Positions 26,155 through 34,649 of a DNA stretch of 64,000 bases are shown piece by piece. This DNA is from Bacteroides mediterraneensis (GTDB lineage Bacteria; Bacteroidota; Bacteroidia; Bacteroidales; Bacteroidaceae): assembly GCF_900128455.1 (NCBI RefSeq), contig NZ_LT635783.1, positions 1,948,919 to 2,012,918 of the forward strand, read 5' to 3'. A model generated the notes under the pieces. The model ran no database searches and was not told where the DNA came from. It saw nothing but the letters and a program-made list of their open reading frames with translations. Made by a program: the position numbers and the translations under genes. Every line of letters starts with the position of its first letter. Positions within the stretch are counted from its first letter, which is position 1.

Positions 26155-26676
26155 TTATAAGTTTTTTAGTTTTCTGATCCTTTCAGTTCCCCAAATAGCA
26201 AAACCATCATAAATGATAAGGTCAGGCATAGTTTGTGCGGTATAAATATTTTTTTCTCTTGGTTGGAGGTTTTTCTTATACCATCGGTTAATGATAGTTA
26301 CAGACCTATTAGGATAATATGCTTTTTTCCTGATATTTAGTTCTGGCTGCCAATATGAAATAATCATTGTTTCACACAATTCTACATCTTTTCTTGTATG
26401 TGGATTGTCGTCAGAAAACTTTCCAATCCAAATTTCTTCATTTCGTAAATAATGAACAATATGTGTTTTATCTGCTAAATATCTATTATAAATATATCCT
26501 TCTTTATTCATAGAAATGCCACAATAGCTTCTGACTTTTTGTTTATTTATTGGTATTCCTGTAACGATATAGAAAAAATAATTTAATGTATGATTATATT
26601 TTTTCTCCCATTCAATAAGGGATTCAATATTAAAAAATGGTCCTACCCATTCAATTGTATATAAATCATTTGTCAT
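26155..26676 (-). CDS. GIY-YIG-like protein, copy 1
   Basis: A 173-residue protein that looks like a divergent GIY-YIG nuclease domain: YTIEWVGPFFNIESL at the N-terminus, FFYIVTG then YCGIS (the two GIY-YIG strands), a basic/aromatic stretch with H, and CETMIISYWQPELN with a conserved Glu. It is a paralogue of the protein at 62550-63113 (shared WVGPF.NI, YxGI, IWIG.F, ET.IS). An in-frame ATG exists at 26694, but a GGAGGG ribosome site lies 10-11 bases before the ATG at 26676, and this start avoids overlap with the upstream gene. Strongly AT-rich compared with DUF1847 next to it, which suggests transfer. Nuclease activity is inferred. Confidence 0.55.
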   Translation of the reverse strand: MTNDLYTIEWVGPFFNIESLIEWEKKYNHTLNYFFYIVTGIPINKQKVRSYCGISMNKEGYIYNRYLADKTHIVHYLRNEEIWIGKFSDDNPHTRKDVELCETMIISYWQPELNIRKKAYYPNRSVTIINRWYKKNLQPREKNIYTAQTMPDLIIYDGFAIWGTERIRKLKNL

Positions 26677-26680
26677 AATT

Positions 26681-27319
26681 CTATTTCCCTCCAAAAAACT
26701 TCTTCTTGTAATACGATTCGGCGGTATAGAGTGCCGCTGCCGGATTGTTGCCCGTCACACGGTCCTTGGTGACGAGGGTGGTGACGTACGCTTCCGAGTA
26801 TTTGTAGAACAGGCTGTCGTGCCCCACACAGAGACCGATGACCACGTTCAGGTCGGTGTGTGCCTCGTTCAGCAGGCGGGCTTGCAGAATCGGGTTGCAC
26901 ATGGCGGCCCCGATGCTCTCACACTGGGCAGGGATGCCTACTGACGTCTTGGGCTGTCCGGCCACCTTGCAGATGACGGAATATGCCTCGAAACCGTTGG
27001 CGCGGAGGATGCGGGCGAAGATACGTGCCTCGCGGATGAGGCCGATGCAGTTGGCAATGCCGATGCGGTGCGCACCGATTTTCCGGGCAAACTCCATGAT
27101 TTCCTGTACGCGGGTCCACTGGCAGTAGCCTTCGTATTCCACTTCCGCACTGGCCACCATGATGTCGTGGTTGCGGTCCTCTTCGTAACGCTCCAGTGCC
27201 CATTGGCGGTCTTCCTCCTTCAGGTGGGTCGTCAGGCAGAAATCGGGATAAGTGCGGTCTTTGAATTTGCAGTTCTGTGTGCCGCAGTCCACACAGGTAG
27301 GTGTCGTTTCTTTTTCCAT
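26681..27319 (-). CDS. DUF1847 protein
   Basis: A 212-residue cytoplasmic protein of the DUF1847 family: CVDCGTQNC near the N-terminus, then ARKIGAHRIGIANCIGLIREAR and HDSLFYKYSEAYVTTLV. The conserved cysteines suggest metal or Fe-S binding; the function is unknown. It starts 30 bases after a -7 element (27349-27356). The GIY-YIG-like gene follows four bases after its stop. Confidence 0.85.
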   Translation of the reverse strand: MEKETTPTCVDCGTQNCKFKDRTYPDFCLTTHLKEEDRQWALERYEEDRNHDIMVASAEVEYEGYCQWTRVQEIMEFARKIGAHRIGIANCIGLIREARIFARILRANGFEAYSVICKVAGQPKTSVGIPAQCESIGAAMCNPILQARLLNEAHTDLNVVIGLCVGHDSLFYKYSEAYVTTLVTKDRVTGNNPAAALYTAESYYKKKFFGGK

Positions 27320-27348
27320 GTGATGGGTGTGATTGGTTTAACAGGGGG

Positions 27349-27356
27349 CAAATATA
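27349..27356 (-). promoter_or_regulatory. -7 element (TATATTTG, minus strand)
   Basis: Full TAnnTTTG match 30 bases upstream of the DUF1847 start. Confidence 0.5.
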
Positions 27357-27472
27357 CGAGATTTATTTCCAATTGGTAGACAGAAATCCGCATTTGGTGG
27401 ATTCTATTTTCAGAAATGGGAACAGATGCCTACATTCGCTTCCGATTAGTTTTCATTAAAATTGTGTGTAAG

Positions 27473-28081
27473 ATGAAGAAAATGATGTGGATAGCTTGTG
27501 GACTGGCTCTGCTGTGTGCTCCGATGGGCGCAAATGCCACCACCCGCTTTGACACGCCGCAGGAGAAGGTGCAGAAGAAAGAGGTGCCCAATCCGGAAAA
27601 GGCGGCGCAGCGGCGGACCGACGAGATGGACAAGATGCTGGACCTCACGGAGAAGCAGTACAAGAAGATTTACAAGCTCTTCCTGAAGGAAGAGAAGGAA
27701 AAAGTAGAAGCCCTGATGGAGCGTCATCCCGGAGGAATGAACGGACAACCTCCCATGGGAGGAAGACCGCCGAGGGGAGGAGGACGTCCGCCCATGGGAG
27801 GAGGTATGCCCCCGCAAGGGGGAGGATTCCTTGGCATGGGAGGAGATGCGGATGATATGACGCCGGAAGAACGGATGAAGGCACGTGCCGAGGAGATGCA
27901 GAAGGAGCAGGAAAAGCGGGAGAAGAAAATCCGCAAGATTCTCACCGACGAACAGTATGAAATCTGGCAGACTCGGAAACCGCAGGTTCTGCCGCCGATG
28001 CCGAAGGGCGACCGGCCGGGACCGGGCCCTCGCGAACGGGGAGAGGAAGAGTCTCCATTGCAGGAGGCTCGTGCGTTCTGA
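27473..28081 (+). CDS. Secreted Spy/CpxP-like protein (DUF4890 type) with Gly-Pro-rich middle
   Basis: A 202-residue periplasmic protein. The signal peptide (MKKMMWIACGLALLCA..., cleaved near NAT) is followed by a helical region with LDLTEKQYKKIYKLFLKEE and, at the end, RKILTDEQYEIWQ, the two LTxxQ-type helices of Spy/CpxP-like proteins. Between them is a Gly-Pro-Met-rich stretch (PPMGGRPPRGGG and repeats). Probably a periplasmic chaperone-like or metal-binding protein. The start at 27473 is set by the signal peptide; the frame extends upstream to 27416. Confidence 0.75.
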   Translation: MKKMMWIACGLALLCAPMGANATTRFDTPQEKVQKKEVPNPEKAAQRRTDEMDKMLDLTEKQYKKIYKLFLKEEKEKVEALMERHPGGMNGQPPMGGRPPRGGGRPPMGGGMPPQGGGFLGMGGDADDMTPEERMKARAEEMQKEQEKREKKIRKILTDEQYEIWQTRKPQVLPPMPKGDRPGPGPRERGEEESPLQEARAF

Positions 28082-28468
28082 ACTGTTTTTCACGTTTCAG
28101 ATCGTTTTATTGGACGGGAGGACAAAAGGGGAATTGTCTCTCCCGTCTGTTTTTGTAAGAAATGCTAAGAGAGAGTAGACTATGAAAGGACTGAAGGGGC
28201 TTGATTTTTCGAACGTGTTCTTGGCAAGTTAGTTCATCGACGACCGCCAGTGTGTGCATCCCGAGTGCGGGCATACGTTGATTTCTCTCTGTGCGGGCAA
28301 GCCGGGACTTACCGTTCGGTGGTGCTGAAGTTCTCGCGGAGCTTCAGAAGCAGGGAGAATCCTGAGTCGGAAACCGTAAACGGGGTAGTTTCCGCAGTGA
28401 AACGGGTTGCGGGGATGTGAGGAAAACAAACTATCTTTGCCCCATCACCAATGAAACGAGGAGGAACT
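28082..28468. other. Intergenic stretch with a possible decayed gene
   Basis: No intact gene. From about 28210 to 28415 the sequence has coding-like GC-rich third positions. One frame reads FIDDRQCVHPECGHTLISLC before a stop and another reads on to near 28420. This may be a frameshifted remnant, but no family is recognised. The promoter of the flavodoxin gene lies at 28407-28439. Confidence 0.3.
28407..28439 (+). promoter_or_regulatory. Promoter of the flavodoxin gene
   Basis: TTG at 28407-28409, 22-base spacer, TATCTTTG at 28432-28439, 29 bases before the ATG at 28469. Confidence 0.65.
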
Positions 28469-29041
28469 ATGAAACAGATTTTTATGGCACTGGCCTTACT
28501 TTGCGGCGTGACCCTGACGGCCTGTGCACAGAAACAAAAGACTCAGCCTATGACACATGATGCGAAAATCCTGGTGGCGTATTTTTCGGCCACAGGCACT
28601 ACTGCTGAGGCAGCAGCGAAACTGGCCCGCGTGACGGGCGGGGAATTGTTTGCCGTGACTCCCCGACAGGCTTACACGGCAGCCGACTTGGACTGGCACG
28701 ACAAGCAGTCGCGGAGTTCGGTAGAGATGAACGACGAGAAGGCGCGTCCGGCCTTGAAGACGAAGAAGACGGATGTGGCGGCCTACGACGTGGTGTTCAT
28801 CGGTTATCCCATCTGGTGGGGCGTGGCACCGAGAATCATCAATACCTTTATCGAGAGTCATGACTTGAAGGGTAAGACGCTCGTGCCTTTTGCCACTTCG
28901 GGCGGCAGCGGTATCGGTCCGAGCGTGAAGGCGCTCAAGGCGGCGTATCCATCACTGCAATGGACGGAAGGGCGCTTGCTCAACCGGGCCAGCGAGAGTG
29001 ACATCCGTACGTGGGTGGAGAAACTCGGCTGCCTTCGCTGA
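28469..29041 (+). CDS. Flavodoxin-like lipoprotein
   Basis: A 190-residue lipoprotein with a flavodoxin domain. The lipobox is LTAC (Cys near residue 19). The FMN phosphate loop is VAYFSATGTTAEAAAKLA (about 37-54), and the other FMN loops are GYPIWWGVAPRII and FATSGGSGIG. It may act as an envelope electron carrier or quinone-type reductase. An AGGAGG-like site nine bases before the ATG at 28469 fixes the start, rather than the ATG at 28451. Confidence 0.85.
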   Translation: MKQIFMALALLCGVTLTACAQKQKTQPMTHDAKILVAYFSATGTTAEAAAKLARVTGGELFAVTPRQAYTAADLDWHDKQSRSSVEMNDEKARPALKTKKTDVAAYDVVFIGYPIWWGVAPRIINTFIESHDLKGKTLVPFATSGGSGIGPSVKALKAAYPSLQWTEGRLLNRASESDIRTWVEKLGCLR

Positions 29042-29071
29042 CAGGCGGCACGTGATTTTCCGGCGGGGAGA

Positions 29072-29104
29072 TTTGCGGAATGTGCGGCAGATGTCGTAAC
29101 TTTG
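29072..29104 (+). promoter_or_regulatory. Promoter of the TrmH-type methyltransferase gene
   Basis: TTTG at 29072-29075, 21-base spacer, TAACTTTG at 29097-29104; the ATG follows at 29130. A near-perfect consensus promoter. Confidence 0.7.
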
Positions 29105-29129
29105 CCGCACATTGAAAACAGACTGTGTT

Positions 29130-29933
29130 ATGCCCGTTATTGAAATCACCTCGCTGGCGCATCCCGGAGTGGACGTGTTCAGCACCCTGACCGAAGCCCA
29201 GCTGCGCAACCGCATTGACCCGCAGCGGGGCATCTTTATTGCCGAGAGTCCGAAAGTCATCCGGGTGGCCTTGGAGGCCGGATATGAACCTGTGTCGCTG
29301 CTCTGCGAGCGGAAGCACCTCACGGGCGATGCGGAGGACCTTGTGCGGCGGATGGCCGACTTGCCTGTCTATACGGGCGACCGGGACTTGCTGGCCCGGC
29401 TTACGGGCTATACGCTGACGCGGGGGGTGCTGTGTGCCATGCGGCGTCCGGCTTTTCATCCGGTGGAGGAGGTCTGCCGCGGGGCCCGCAGGGTGGTGGT
29501 TATCCACGGGGTGGTCGATACCACCAACATCGGAGCCATTTTCCGTTCGGCAGCCGCACTGGGCATCGATGCTGTGCTGCTCACGCCCGATTCGTGCGAC
29601 CCGCTGAACCGCCGGGCGGTGCGGGTGTCGATGGGTTCGGTGTTTTTGGTGCCCTGGACGTGGGTCGACCGTCCGCTGGAGCAGTTGAAGGCACTGGGTT
29701 TCCGCACGGCTGCCATGGCGCTGACCGACCGTTCCGTGCCGCTGGACTATCTGCCGTTGAAGGAGGAACCGCGCCTGGCCCTGATGATGGGTACCGAGGG
29801 CGACGGACTGCCGGAAGCGGCCATCGAGGGGGCCGACTACGTGGTGCGTATTCCCATGGCGCACGGGGTGGATTCGCTCAATGTGGCGGCGGCTTCGGCC
29901 GTGGCTTTCTGGGAGTTGCGGAGCCGGGAATAA
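29130..29933 (+). CDS. TrmH/SpoU-family RNA 2'-O-methyltransferase
   Basis: A 267-residue enzyme that methylates a ribose 2'-OH in tRNA or rRNA using S-adenosylmethionine. SPOUT motifs are clear: GVVDTTNIGAIFRSAAALG (motif 1), LALMMGTEGDGL (motif 2) and IPMAHGVDSLNVAAASAVAF (motif 3). An N-terminal substrate-binding region (about 1-110) is present. Which RNA position it modifies cannot be told. The ATG at 29130 sits 26 bases after a consensus promoter; a TTG at 29112 is in frame but unlikely. Confidence 0.9.
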   Translation: MPVIEITSLAHPGVDVFSTLTEAQLRNRIDPQRGIFIAESPKVIRVALEAGYEPVSLLCERKHLTGDAEDLVRRMADLPVYTGDRDLLARLTGYTLTRGVLCAMRRPAFHPVEEVCRGARRVVVIHGVVDTTNIGAIFRSAAALGIDAVLLTPDSCDPLNRRAVRVSMGSVFLVPWTWVDRPLEQLKALGFRTAAMALTDRSVPLDYLPLKEEPRLALMMGTEGDGLPEAAIEGADYVVRIPMAHGVDSLNVAAASAVAFWELRSRE

Positions 29934-29964
29934 ATCTTCCAACTGACCACTATTTTCAGTACAT

Positions 29965-30096
29965 AAAAAACGCTTTGGCGTTCGGAAGAAAACGTCAAAG
30001 CGTTTGGACTAAAATGTCCTTGCGTTTGACTCGAAACGCAAGGACGTTTTGTTTGAAATGCACTTGCGTTTTCATTGAAACGCAAAGGCGTTTTTT
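29965..30096. repeat. Tandem palindromic array (AACGC motifs), probable bidirectional terminator
   Basis: Successive hairpins built on ACGCAAGGAC/GTCCTTGCGT and AACGC/GCGTT, for example GTCCTTGCGTTTGACTCG then AAACGCAAGGAC, bounded by A6 on the left and T6 on the right. It lies between two convergent genes and could stop both. Different sequence from the arrays at 9559 and 62058, but the same style. Confidence 0.7.
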
Positions 30097-30101
30097 CAGG
30101 G

Positions 30102-31643
30102 TCAGATTTCGTCCGGCCAGGGGCAGGGTTTTCCCGTCTTTTTGAACGACGGACGCTGGGCACCCGAGCTGCGGAGGAACTCCCCGAGGTTGGCCGAGAG
30201 GGCTTTCACTACCTCCGGATACTGCTGGGCCAGGTTGTGCTGCTCGCTGATGTCGGCCGGGATGTCATAGAGTTCCTTCTTTCCCGTTTCGTAGAAATAA
30301 ATCAGTTTCCATTTTCCCTGACGCACGGTGCAGGTGGCGCCGATGCCCGGGCCTTGTTCACCCCACAGGTTCGGACAGTTCCAGTAGAGGCTTCTGCCTT
30401 CCGACGGGTCGCCGGTCTGCTTGAGCAGGGGCACGAAGCTCACGCCGTCCACGGTCTGCGGCACCTTCCAGTCGGTGATGCCGGCCATCTCGAGGATGGT
30501 GGGATAGTAGTCCTCGATGATGACGTATTTGTCGCAGCGGGTATTGGGTTTCGTCACGCCCGGCCAGCTCACAATCATCGGTTCGCGGATACCACCCTCG
30601 TAGGCTGAGCCTTTTCCGCAGGTGAGGGGTGCATTCTGCGTGTAGAGCGGTTCGTCTCTCCATTCCTTGCCGGTAGCGTATCCGCCGTTGTCGCCGCAGA
30701 ACAGGATGATGGTGTTGTCCGCCTCACCGTTCTTCTCCAGCCAGTCCATGATGTCGCCCAGGCTCTTGTCCATGCCTTCGATGAGGGACGCATAAGCTGC
30801 CTCCTTGTCCGACATGCCTTTCTTCTTGTACTTGTCGAAGAAGCGCACGTCCTTGTCAATCGGGATGTGGATGGCATAGTGCGACATGTAGAGGTAGAAC
30901 GGCTGGTTGTAGGCCTTGGCCTTGTCGAGGGCCTTCAGGGCTTCCTGCGTCAGGGCCTCGGTAACGAACGTGCCCGTCTTCCAGTAGTGCTCCAGTCCCG
31001 GTACCGACATGAGCGAGGTAGGGTTTCCCTTGTCGTCGTGTCCGTAGCTCAGTTCGCTCAGGTATGTGGCCAGTCCGCCCGCCGCATGTCCGGCGATGTT
31101 CGTCTCGAAGCCGAAGTGGCAGGGATTCTCTCCCGGAGTGTCGATGGCCCCCCAGTGCGCCTTTCCGCAGTGGATGGTGTGGTAGCCGCTGTCTTTGAGG
31201 AACTGCACGAACGACTTGGCCACGAAGGTGTGGTTGGTGCCCTCCACCTGTGCGATGCCATTGTAGTTCCAGTCGGGCAGTTGCAGCACGTCGCTCTGGG
31301 CGTCAGTGGTCTTGTCCTTCTGCAAGGTCCAGTTGGTCACCCGGTGACGGGCGGCGTTGGCTCCGGTCATCAGGCTGCAGCGTGTGGGCGAGCTGATGCT
31401 GGAGGCGTAGGCCTGGGTGAACATCATTCCCTGGCGGGCCAGACGTTCCATGTTGGGAGTTTCGTAACGCTCGTTGTACATGGTCTTCTGTGTCCAGAAA
31501 GGCAGGGAAGTGTCCTGCCATCCCATGTCGTCCACCAGGAAGAAGATGATGTTCGGGCGCGGGTCGGGACGGTCGTTGGCGACGCCATTCAGCGGGGAGA
31601 GAATGGGAGCCAGTCCCAGGAGTGCGAGTAGATTTCTATTCAT
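30102..31643 (-). CDS. Secreted sulfatase (serine-type)
   Basis: A 513-residue S1-family sulfatase with an N-terminal signal peptide (about 1-22). The metal site starts with FFLVDDMGW (D38, D39); the formylglycine site is SSPTRCSLMTG with Ser84 (S-x-P-T-R), so it needs the anaerobic sulfatase-maturating enzyme anSME. Further motifs: HCGKAHWGAID and FCGDNGGYATGK. It removes sulfate from a glycan; the substrate is not known. Last gene of the susC operon. Confidence 0.9.
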   Translation of the reverse strand: MNRNLLALLGLAPILSPLNGVANDRPDPRPNIIFFLVDDMGWQDTSLPFWTQKTMYNERYETPNMERLARQGMMFTQAYASSISSPTRCSLMTGANAARHRVTNWTLQKDKTTDAQSDVLQLPDWNYNGIAQVEGTNHTFVAKSFVQFLKDSGYHTIHCGKAHWGAIDTPGENPCHFGFETNIAGHAAGGLATYLSELSYGHDDKGNPTSLMSVPGLEHYWKTGTFVTEALTQEALKALDKAKAYNQPFYLYMSHYAIHIPIDKDVRFFDKYKKKGMSDKEAAYASLIEGMDKSLGDIMDWLEKNGEADNTIILFCGDNGGYATGKEWRDEPLYTQNAPLTCGKGSAYEGGIREPMIVSWPGVTKPNTRCDKYVIIEDYYPTILEMAGITDWKVPQTVDGVSFVPLLKQTGDPSEGRSLYWNCPNLWGEQGPGIGATCTVRQGKWKLIYFYETGKKELYDIPADISEQHNLAQQYPEVVKALSANLGEFLRSSGAQRPSFKKTGKPCPWPDEI

Positions 31644-31659
31644 GATATAGGCTTTTAGA

Positions 31660-33063
31660 TTAATCAGTTACGTGGTAAATGCTAAAGTTTCGGATAAGAG
31701 GTTCCGCGGTACATTCCTCCACCACCAGCCGGAAGGACTGGGCTTCGACGGCAGGGAAGGATTCGATGCGCTTGTGTCCCACGGAAGAGCCTTTGGCCAC
31801 GGTGGTCCACTTGCCGTTCACCTTCGCTTCCACCCGGTAGGCCCGGATGCGTTCGCCGCCGTTCAGGTCTTCCTGAATCTGGTAGTAGTTTACGGGCTGA
31901 GCCTTGTCGAGCGAGAGCGACAACCGCTTCTTTCCGGTGGCCGAAGTCGCTGCCAGCGGCTGGCCGAAGCGGCGGTTGATTTCCGCGCCCCATTCTTTCA
32001 GACGGCGTACGTCGCCCTCCGGAATCAGACCGTCGGGGTTGGGAGTGAGTCCCACCATCAGCGTGGCGTTGCGGCCCACCGATTTCTCGTACATCTCCAT
32101 CAGGTTCTCCAGCGGATAGACTGCCTTGTCGTCATCGCCCGGTTCCCAGAACCATTCGTGGCGTCCGTTGTAGCCGCGCAGGGGCGTGTCGGCCATGGCA
32201 GGCACCCAGTACTTGCCGTCGGGGTCGCCGTGGGTCAGCAGCTTGTTGTGGTCGGCCACGCCGTCGGTGGCGTTGCTGTGGCTGTACGGGTAGGGGAAGC
32301 TCGACCAGCAGGGATAGCCCACGGTACCGCTTTCCGAACCGCCCCAGCGCAGGTCGGCCCGGTTCACGTTATGATAGAACAGGCAGTCGGGCTGGTATTC
32401 GTTCACGATGGGTTCCACGTCGGGACCCAAGCCTTTCGGGTCGTCGGCACCCCCGTCGAACCAAATCATGAAAAGGTCACCGTAGCGGGTGCAGAGTTCT
32501 TTCACCATCTTTTCGCACAGTCGCTTGTACCATGCCTGACGGTTGCGGGCAAACTCGCCTTCGCCCTCCGCCTTGAAGTTGTGGATGCCCAGCAGGGAGT
32601 TCCAGCGGATGCCGATGTAGATGCCCGGCTGCAGGCCGTACTTGCGGCAGGAGTTCACGAAGTCGCGCACGATGTCGCCTTTTCCGTCGCGCCATTTCAC
32701 GGCCTTCAGGCAGTAGGGGTTCACGTCGCTCTGCCACAGTCCGAAGCCCGTCTCGTGGGTGGCGGTCAGGATGGCAAACTTGGCGCCGGCCGCCTTGGCC
32801 GACTGAATCCACTGGTCGGTGTCGAGGTGGTCGGGATGGAAGATGTTGTAGTCTTCAATCGGGTTGATACGGTTGTTGCCTTGTCCGTACACCTGTCCGT
32901 CGAACACGTGCAGGTCGTAGTGGAATACCACGCCCAGTTCGGCCTCGTGCCATTTCATCTGGCGGGGAGCCGGTTTCGGTCCTTCGGGTTCGGTGGTCCG
33001 GGCGTGAACGGCTGCACCGCAGGTGGCGAGCAGCATCAGTAGGGTAAAGAGTGTTTTTTTCAT
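31660..33063 (-). CDS. GH29 alpha-L-fucosidase
   Basis: A 467-residue secreted glycoside hydrolase. Signal peptide about 1-22. GH29 hallmarks: WHEAELGVVFHYDLH, ATHETGFGLWQSD, and DLFMIWFDGGADD with the catalytic nucleophile Asp203. The C-terminal 100 residues look like a discoidin (F5/8 type) carbohydrate-binding module. It removes alpha-linked L-fucose, probably from the glycan the PUL imports. The start is the ATG at 33063, two bases after the stop of the upstream sulfatase gene; a TTG two codons upstream is less likely. Confidence 0.9.
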   Translation of the reverse strand: MKKTLFTLLMLLATCGAAVHARTTEPEGPKPAPRQMKWHEAELGVVFHYDLHVFDGQVYGQGNNRINPIEDYNIFHPDHLDTDQWIQSAKAAGAKFAILTATHETGFGLWQSDVNPYCLKAVKWRDGKGDIVRDFVNSCRKYGLQPGIYIGIRWNSLLGIHNFKAEGEGEFARNRQAWYKRLCEKMVKELCTRYGDLFMIWFDGGADDPKGLGPDVEPIVNEYQPDCLFYHNVNRADLRWGGSESGTVGYPCWSSFPYPYSHSNATDGVADHNKLLTHGDPDGKYWVPAMADTPLRGYNGRHEWFWEPGDDDKAVYPLENLMEMYEKSVGRNATLMVGLTPNPDGLIPEGDVRRLKEWGAEINRRFGQPLAATSATGKKRLSLSLDKAQPVNYYQIQEDLNGGERIRAYRVEAKVNGKWTTVAKGSSVGHKRIESFPAVEAQSFRLVVEECTAEPLIRNFSIYHVTD

Positions 33064-33065
33064 AT

Positions 33066-34523
33066 TCAATGTGTCAAGTATTTTACAAACGGGTCATGGG
33101 TCTTTCCGAGCCATTGGATGAGGGTCTGGTGCAACGAATCGCAGTGGGCCGGCTGGCTTTCCGCCACGTTGTGCAGCTGGCCGGGGTCGGTGGTCCGGTC
33201 GTACAGCCAGGTCTGCGTCACTTTCCCTTTCTGCACATCCACCACGTAGGTGTAGCGGGCAGTACGGATGCCGCGTCGTCCGGACGTGGGGTCGGAAGGT
33301 TCGCAGTAGTAATAAGGCTGGAAAGCGTCTTCGGGTGTCTGAATCTGTTCCTGCAGGAGATACCGGCTCCAGTCGTGCGTCTGTACGGTGGACGGAATCT
33401 CCGCCTTCCTTCCCATCAGCGAGAGCAGGGTGGGATACAGGTCGGCAAAGGCCACGGGCAGGTCGCTCCGTTGCGGATGGAGTCTGCCTTTCCAGCAGCA
33501 TATCATCGGGATGCGCATGGCTTCCTCATAGAACACGTTCTTGCCTTCCACTCCGTGTCCGCCCATGCAGACGCCGTGGTCGGACGTGAAGACGAGGAGG
33601 GTATTCTCAAACAGTCCGCAGTCTTTCAGGGCCTGTACGATGCGTCCCACCTGTTCGTCCACTCCGGTGATGCAGGCGTAGTAGTTGCGGATATTCGTCC
33701 GGAAGTAGTCGCCTTCGGGAGTCCCTTTCTCCGGAATATACGGTTTCTGCCGGGCCAGTGCTTCCACGTCGAGCGAGTCGTACAGCCGTTTGTAGGCGTC
33801 GGGCACCAGCTCGTAGCCCGTGTGCGGGGGATTCATGGAAACCACCAGGGCAAAGGGGCGGTTGGACTGCACGCTTTCCGTGCGGATGAATTCGATGGCG
33901 CGGTCGGCCTCGTAGGTCGGTCCCCACTGGTTCACGTAGTGGAACTCGTCTCTGCCCGCCAAGGTATCCCAGTACATCGGATGCAGGTGGTTGTCGTAGG
34001 TACCGTAGGCCATCCATCGGTCGAAGCCGTGGCGGCGTTCGGGTGGGCACCATTCGTTCCAGGCCACTGCCCCCCGGTTGTTGGAGGTATCCACGTAAGG
34101 AGGATGCGGCGCGTCGAGGTGCCATTTGCCGATGTAGGCCGTGGCATACCCCGCCTGCTTCAGCACGTCGCTCCAGCAGACCGCTTCGGTGGAAAGCTCC
34201 ACCCCGTAGGGCGTGTTCAGCGAATTGCAGTTGCCCGTCACCCCGTTGGCCATGGGATACATGCCCGTCATGAGCATGGCCCGGGCGGGCGAGGATACCG
34301 GATAGCTGCTCACGGCCTCCGTGAAGAGGATGCCTTCGCTCGCCAGCTGGTCCAGATGAGGGGTCTGCACCGGCTCCTGTTGCAGGCAGCCCAGCGCATT
34401 GCCCCGGAACTGGTCGGCCATGATGAAGACCAGGTTGGGCTGCGAGGGGTTTCCCTGCGGGAATGCAGTCAGCGGAAGAGCGGCCAGTGCGGCGGAAGTG
34501 TAGAGTAAGTGTGTCAGTTTCAT
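33066..34523 (-). CDS. Secreted sulfatase (serine-type)
   Basis: A 485-residue S1-family sulfatase with signal peptide (1-20, ending PLTA). Metal site LVFIMADQFRG (D37, Q38), formylglycine site PVSSPARAMLMTG with Ser77 (S-x-P-A-R), then GYATAYIGKWHLD and VFTSDHGVCMGGHG. It belongs to a different subgroup from the sulfatase at 30102, so the two probably attack different sulfate positions. Upstream in-frame codons to 34613 are not used: the signal peptide begins at 34523. Confidence 0.9.
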   Translation of the reverse strand: MKLTHLLYTSAALAALPLTAFPQGNPSQPNLVFIMADQFRGNALGCLQQEPVQTPHLDQLASEGILFTEAVSSYPVSSPARAMLMTGMYPMANGVTGNCNSLNTPYGVELSTEAVCWSDVLKQAGYATAYIGKWHLDAPHPPYVDTSNNRGAVAWNEWCPPERRHGFDRWMAYGTYDNHLHPMYWDTLAGRDEFHYVNQWGPTYEADRAIEFIRTESVQSNRPFALVVSMNPPHTGYELVPDAYKRLYDSLDVEALARQKPYIPEKGTPEGDYFRTNIRNYYACITGVDEQVGRIVQALKDCGLFENTLLVFTSDHGVCMGGHGVEGKNVFYEEAMRIPMICCWKGRLHPQRSDLPVAFADLYPTLLSLMGRKAEIPSTVQTHDWSRYLLQEQIQTPEDAFQPYYYCEPSDPTSGRRGIRTARYTYVVDVQKGKVTQTWLYDRTTDPGQLHNVAESQPAHCDSLHQTLIQWLGKTHDPFVKYLTH

Positions 34524-34570
34524 AATCAATAAATATCCCCGGAGGGTGGCAAATGAATGCCGTTCAAATG

Positions 34571-34616
34571 AAAAGGTGTGCCAAAGATAGGAAAAACACC
34601 TCATCCTTGGCACACC
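34571..34616 (-). terminator. Intra-operon hairpin between susD and the enzyme genes
   Basis: GGTGTGCCAA (34575-34584) is the exact reverse complement of TTGGCACACC (34607-34616). Read on the transcribed minus strand it is followed by T4, so it can weaken read-through from susC-susD into the enzymes. Confidence 0.6.
34582..34589 (-). promoter_or_regulatory. Internal -7 element (TATCTTTG) in the hairpin
   Basis: A full TAnnTTTG match on the minus strand, overlapping the base of the hairpin 59 bases before the sulfatase start. It may start a separate transcript for the enzyme genes. No -33 box at normal spacing. Confidence 0.4.
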
Positions 34617-34649
34617 AATTTTTATAATAGATTTAAAAGAATTCTATCA

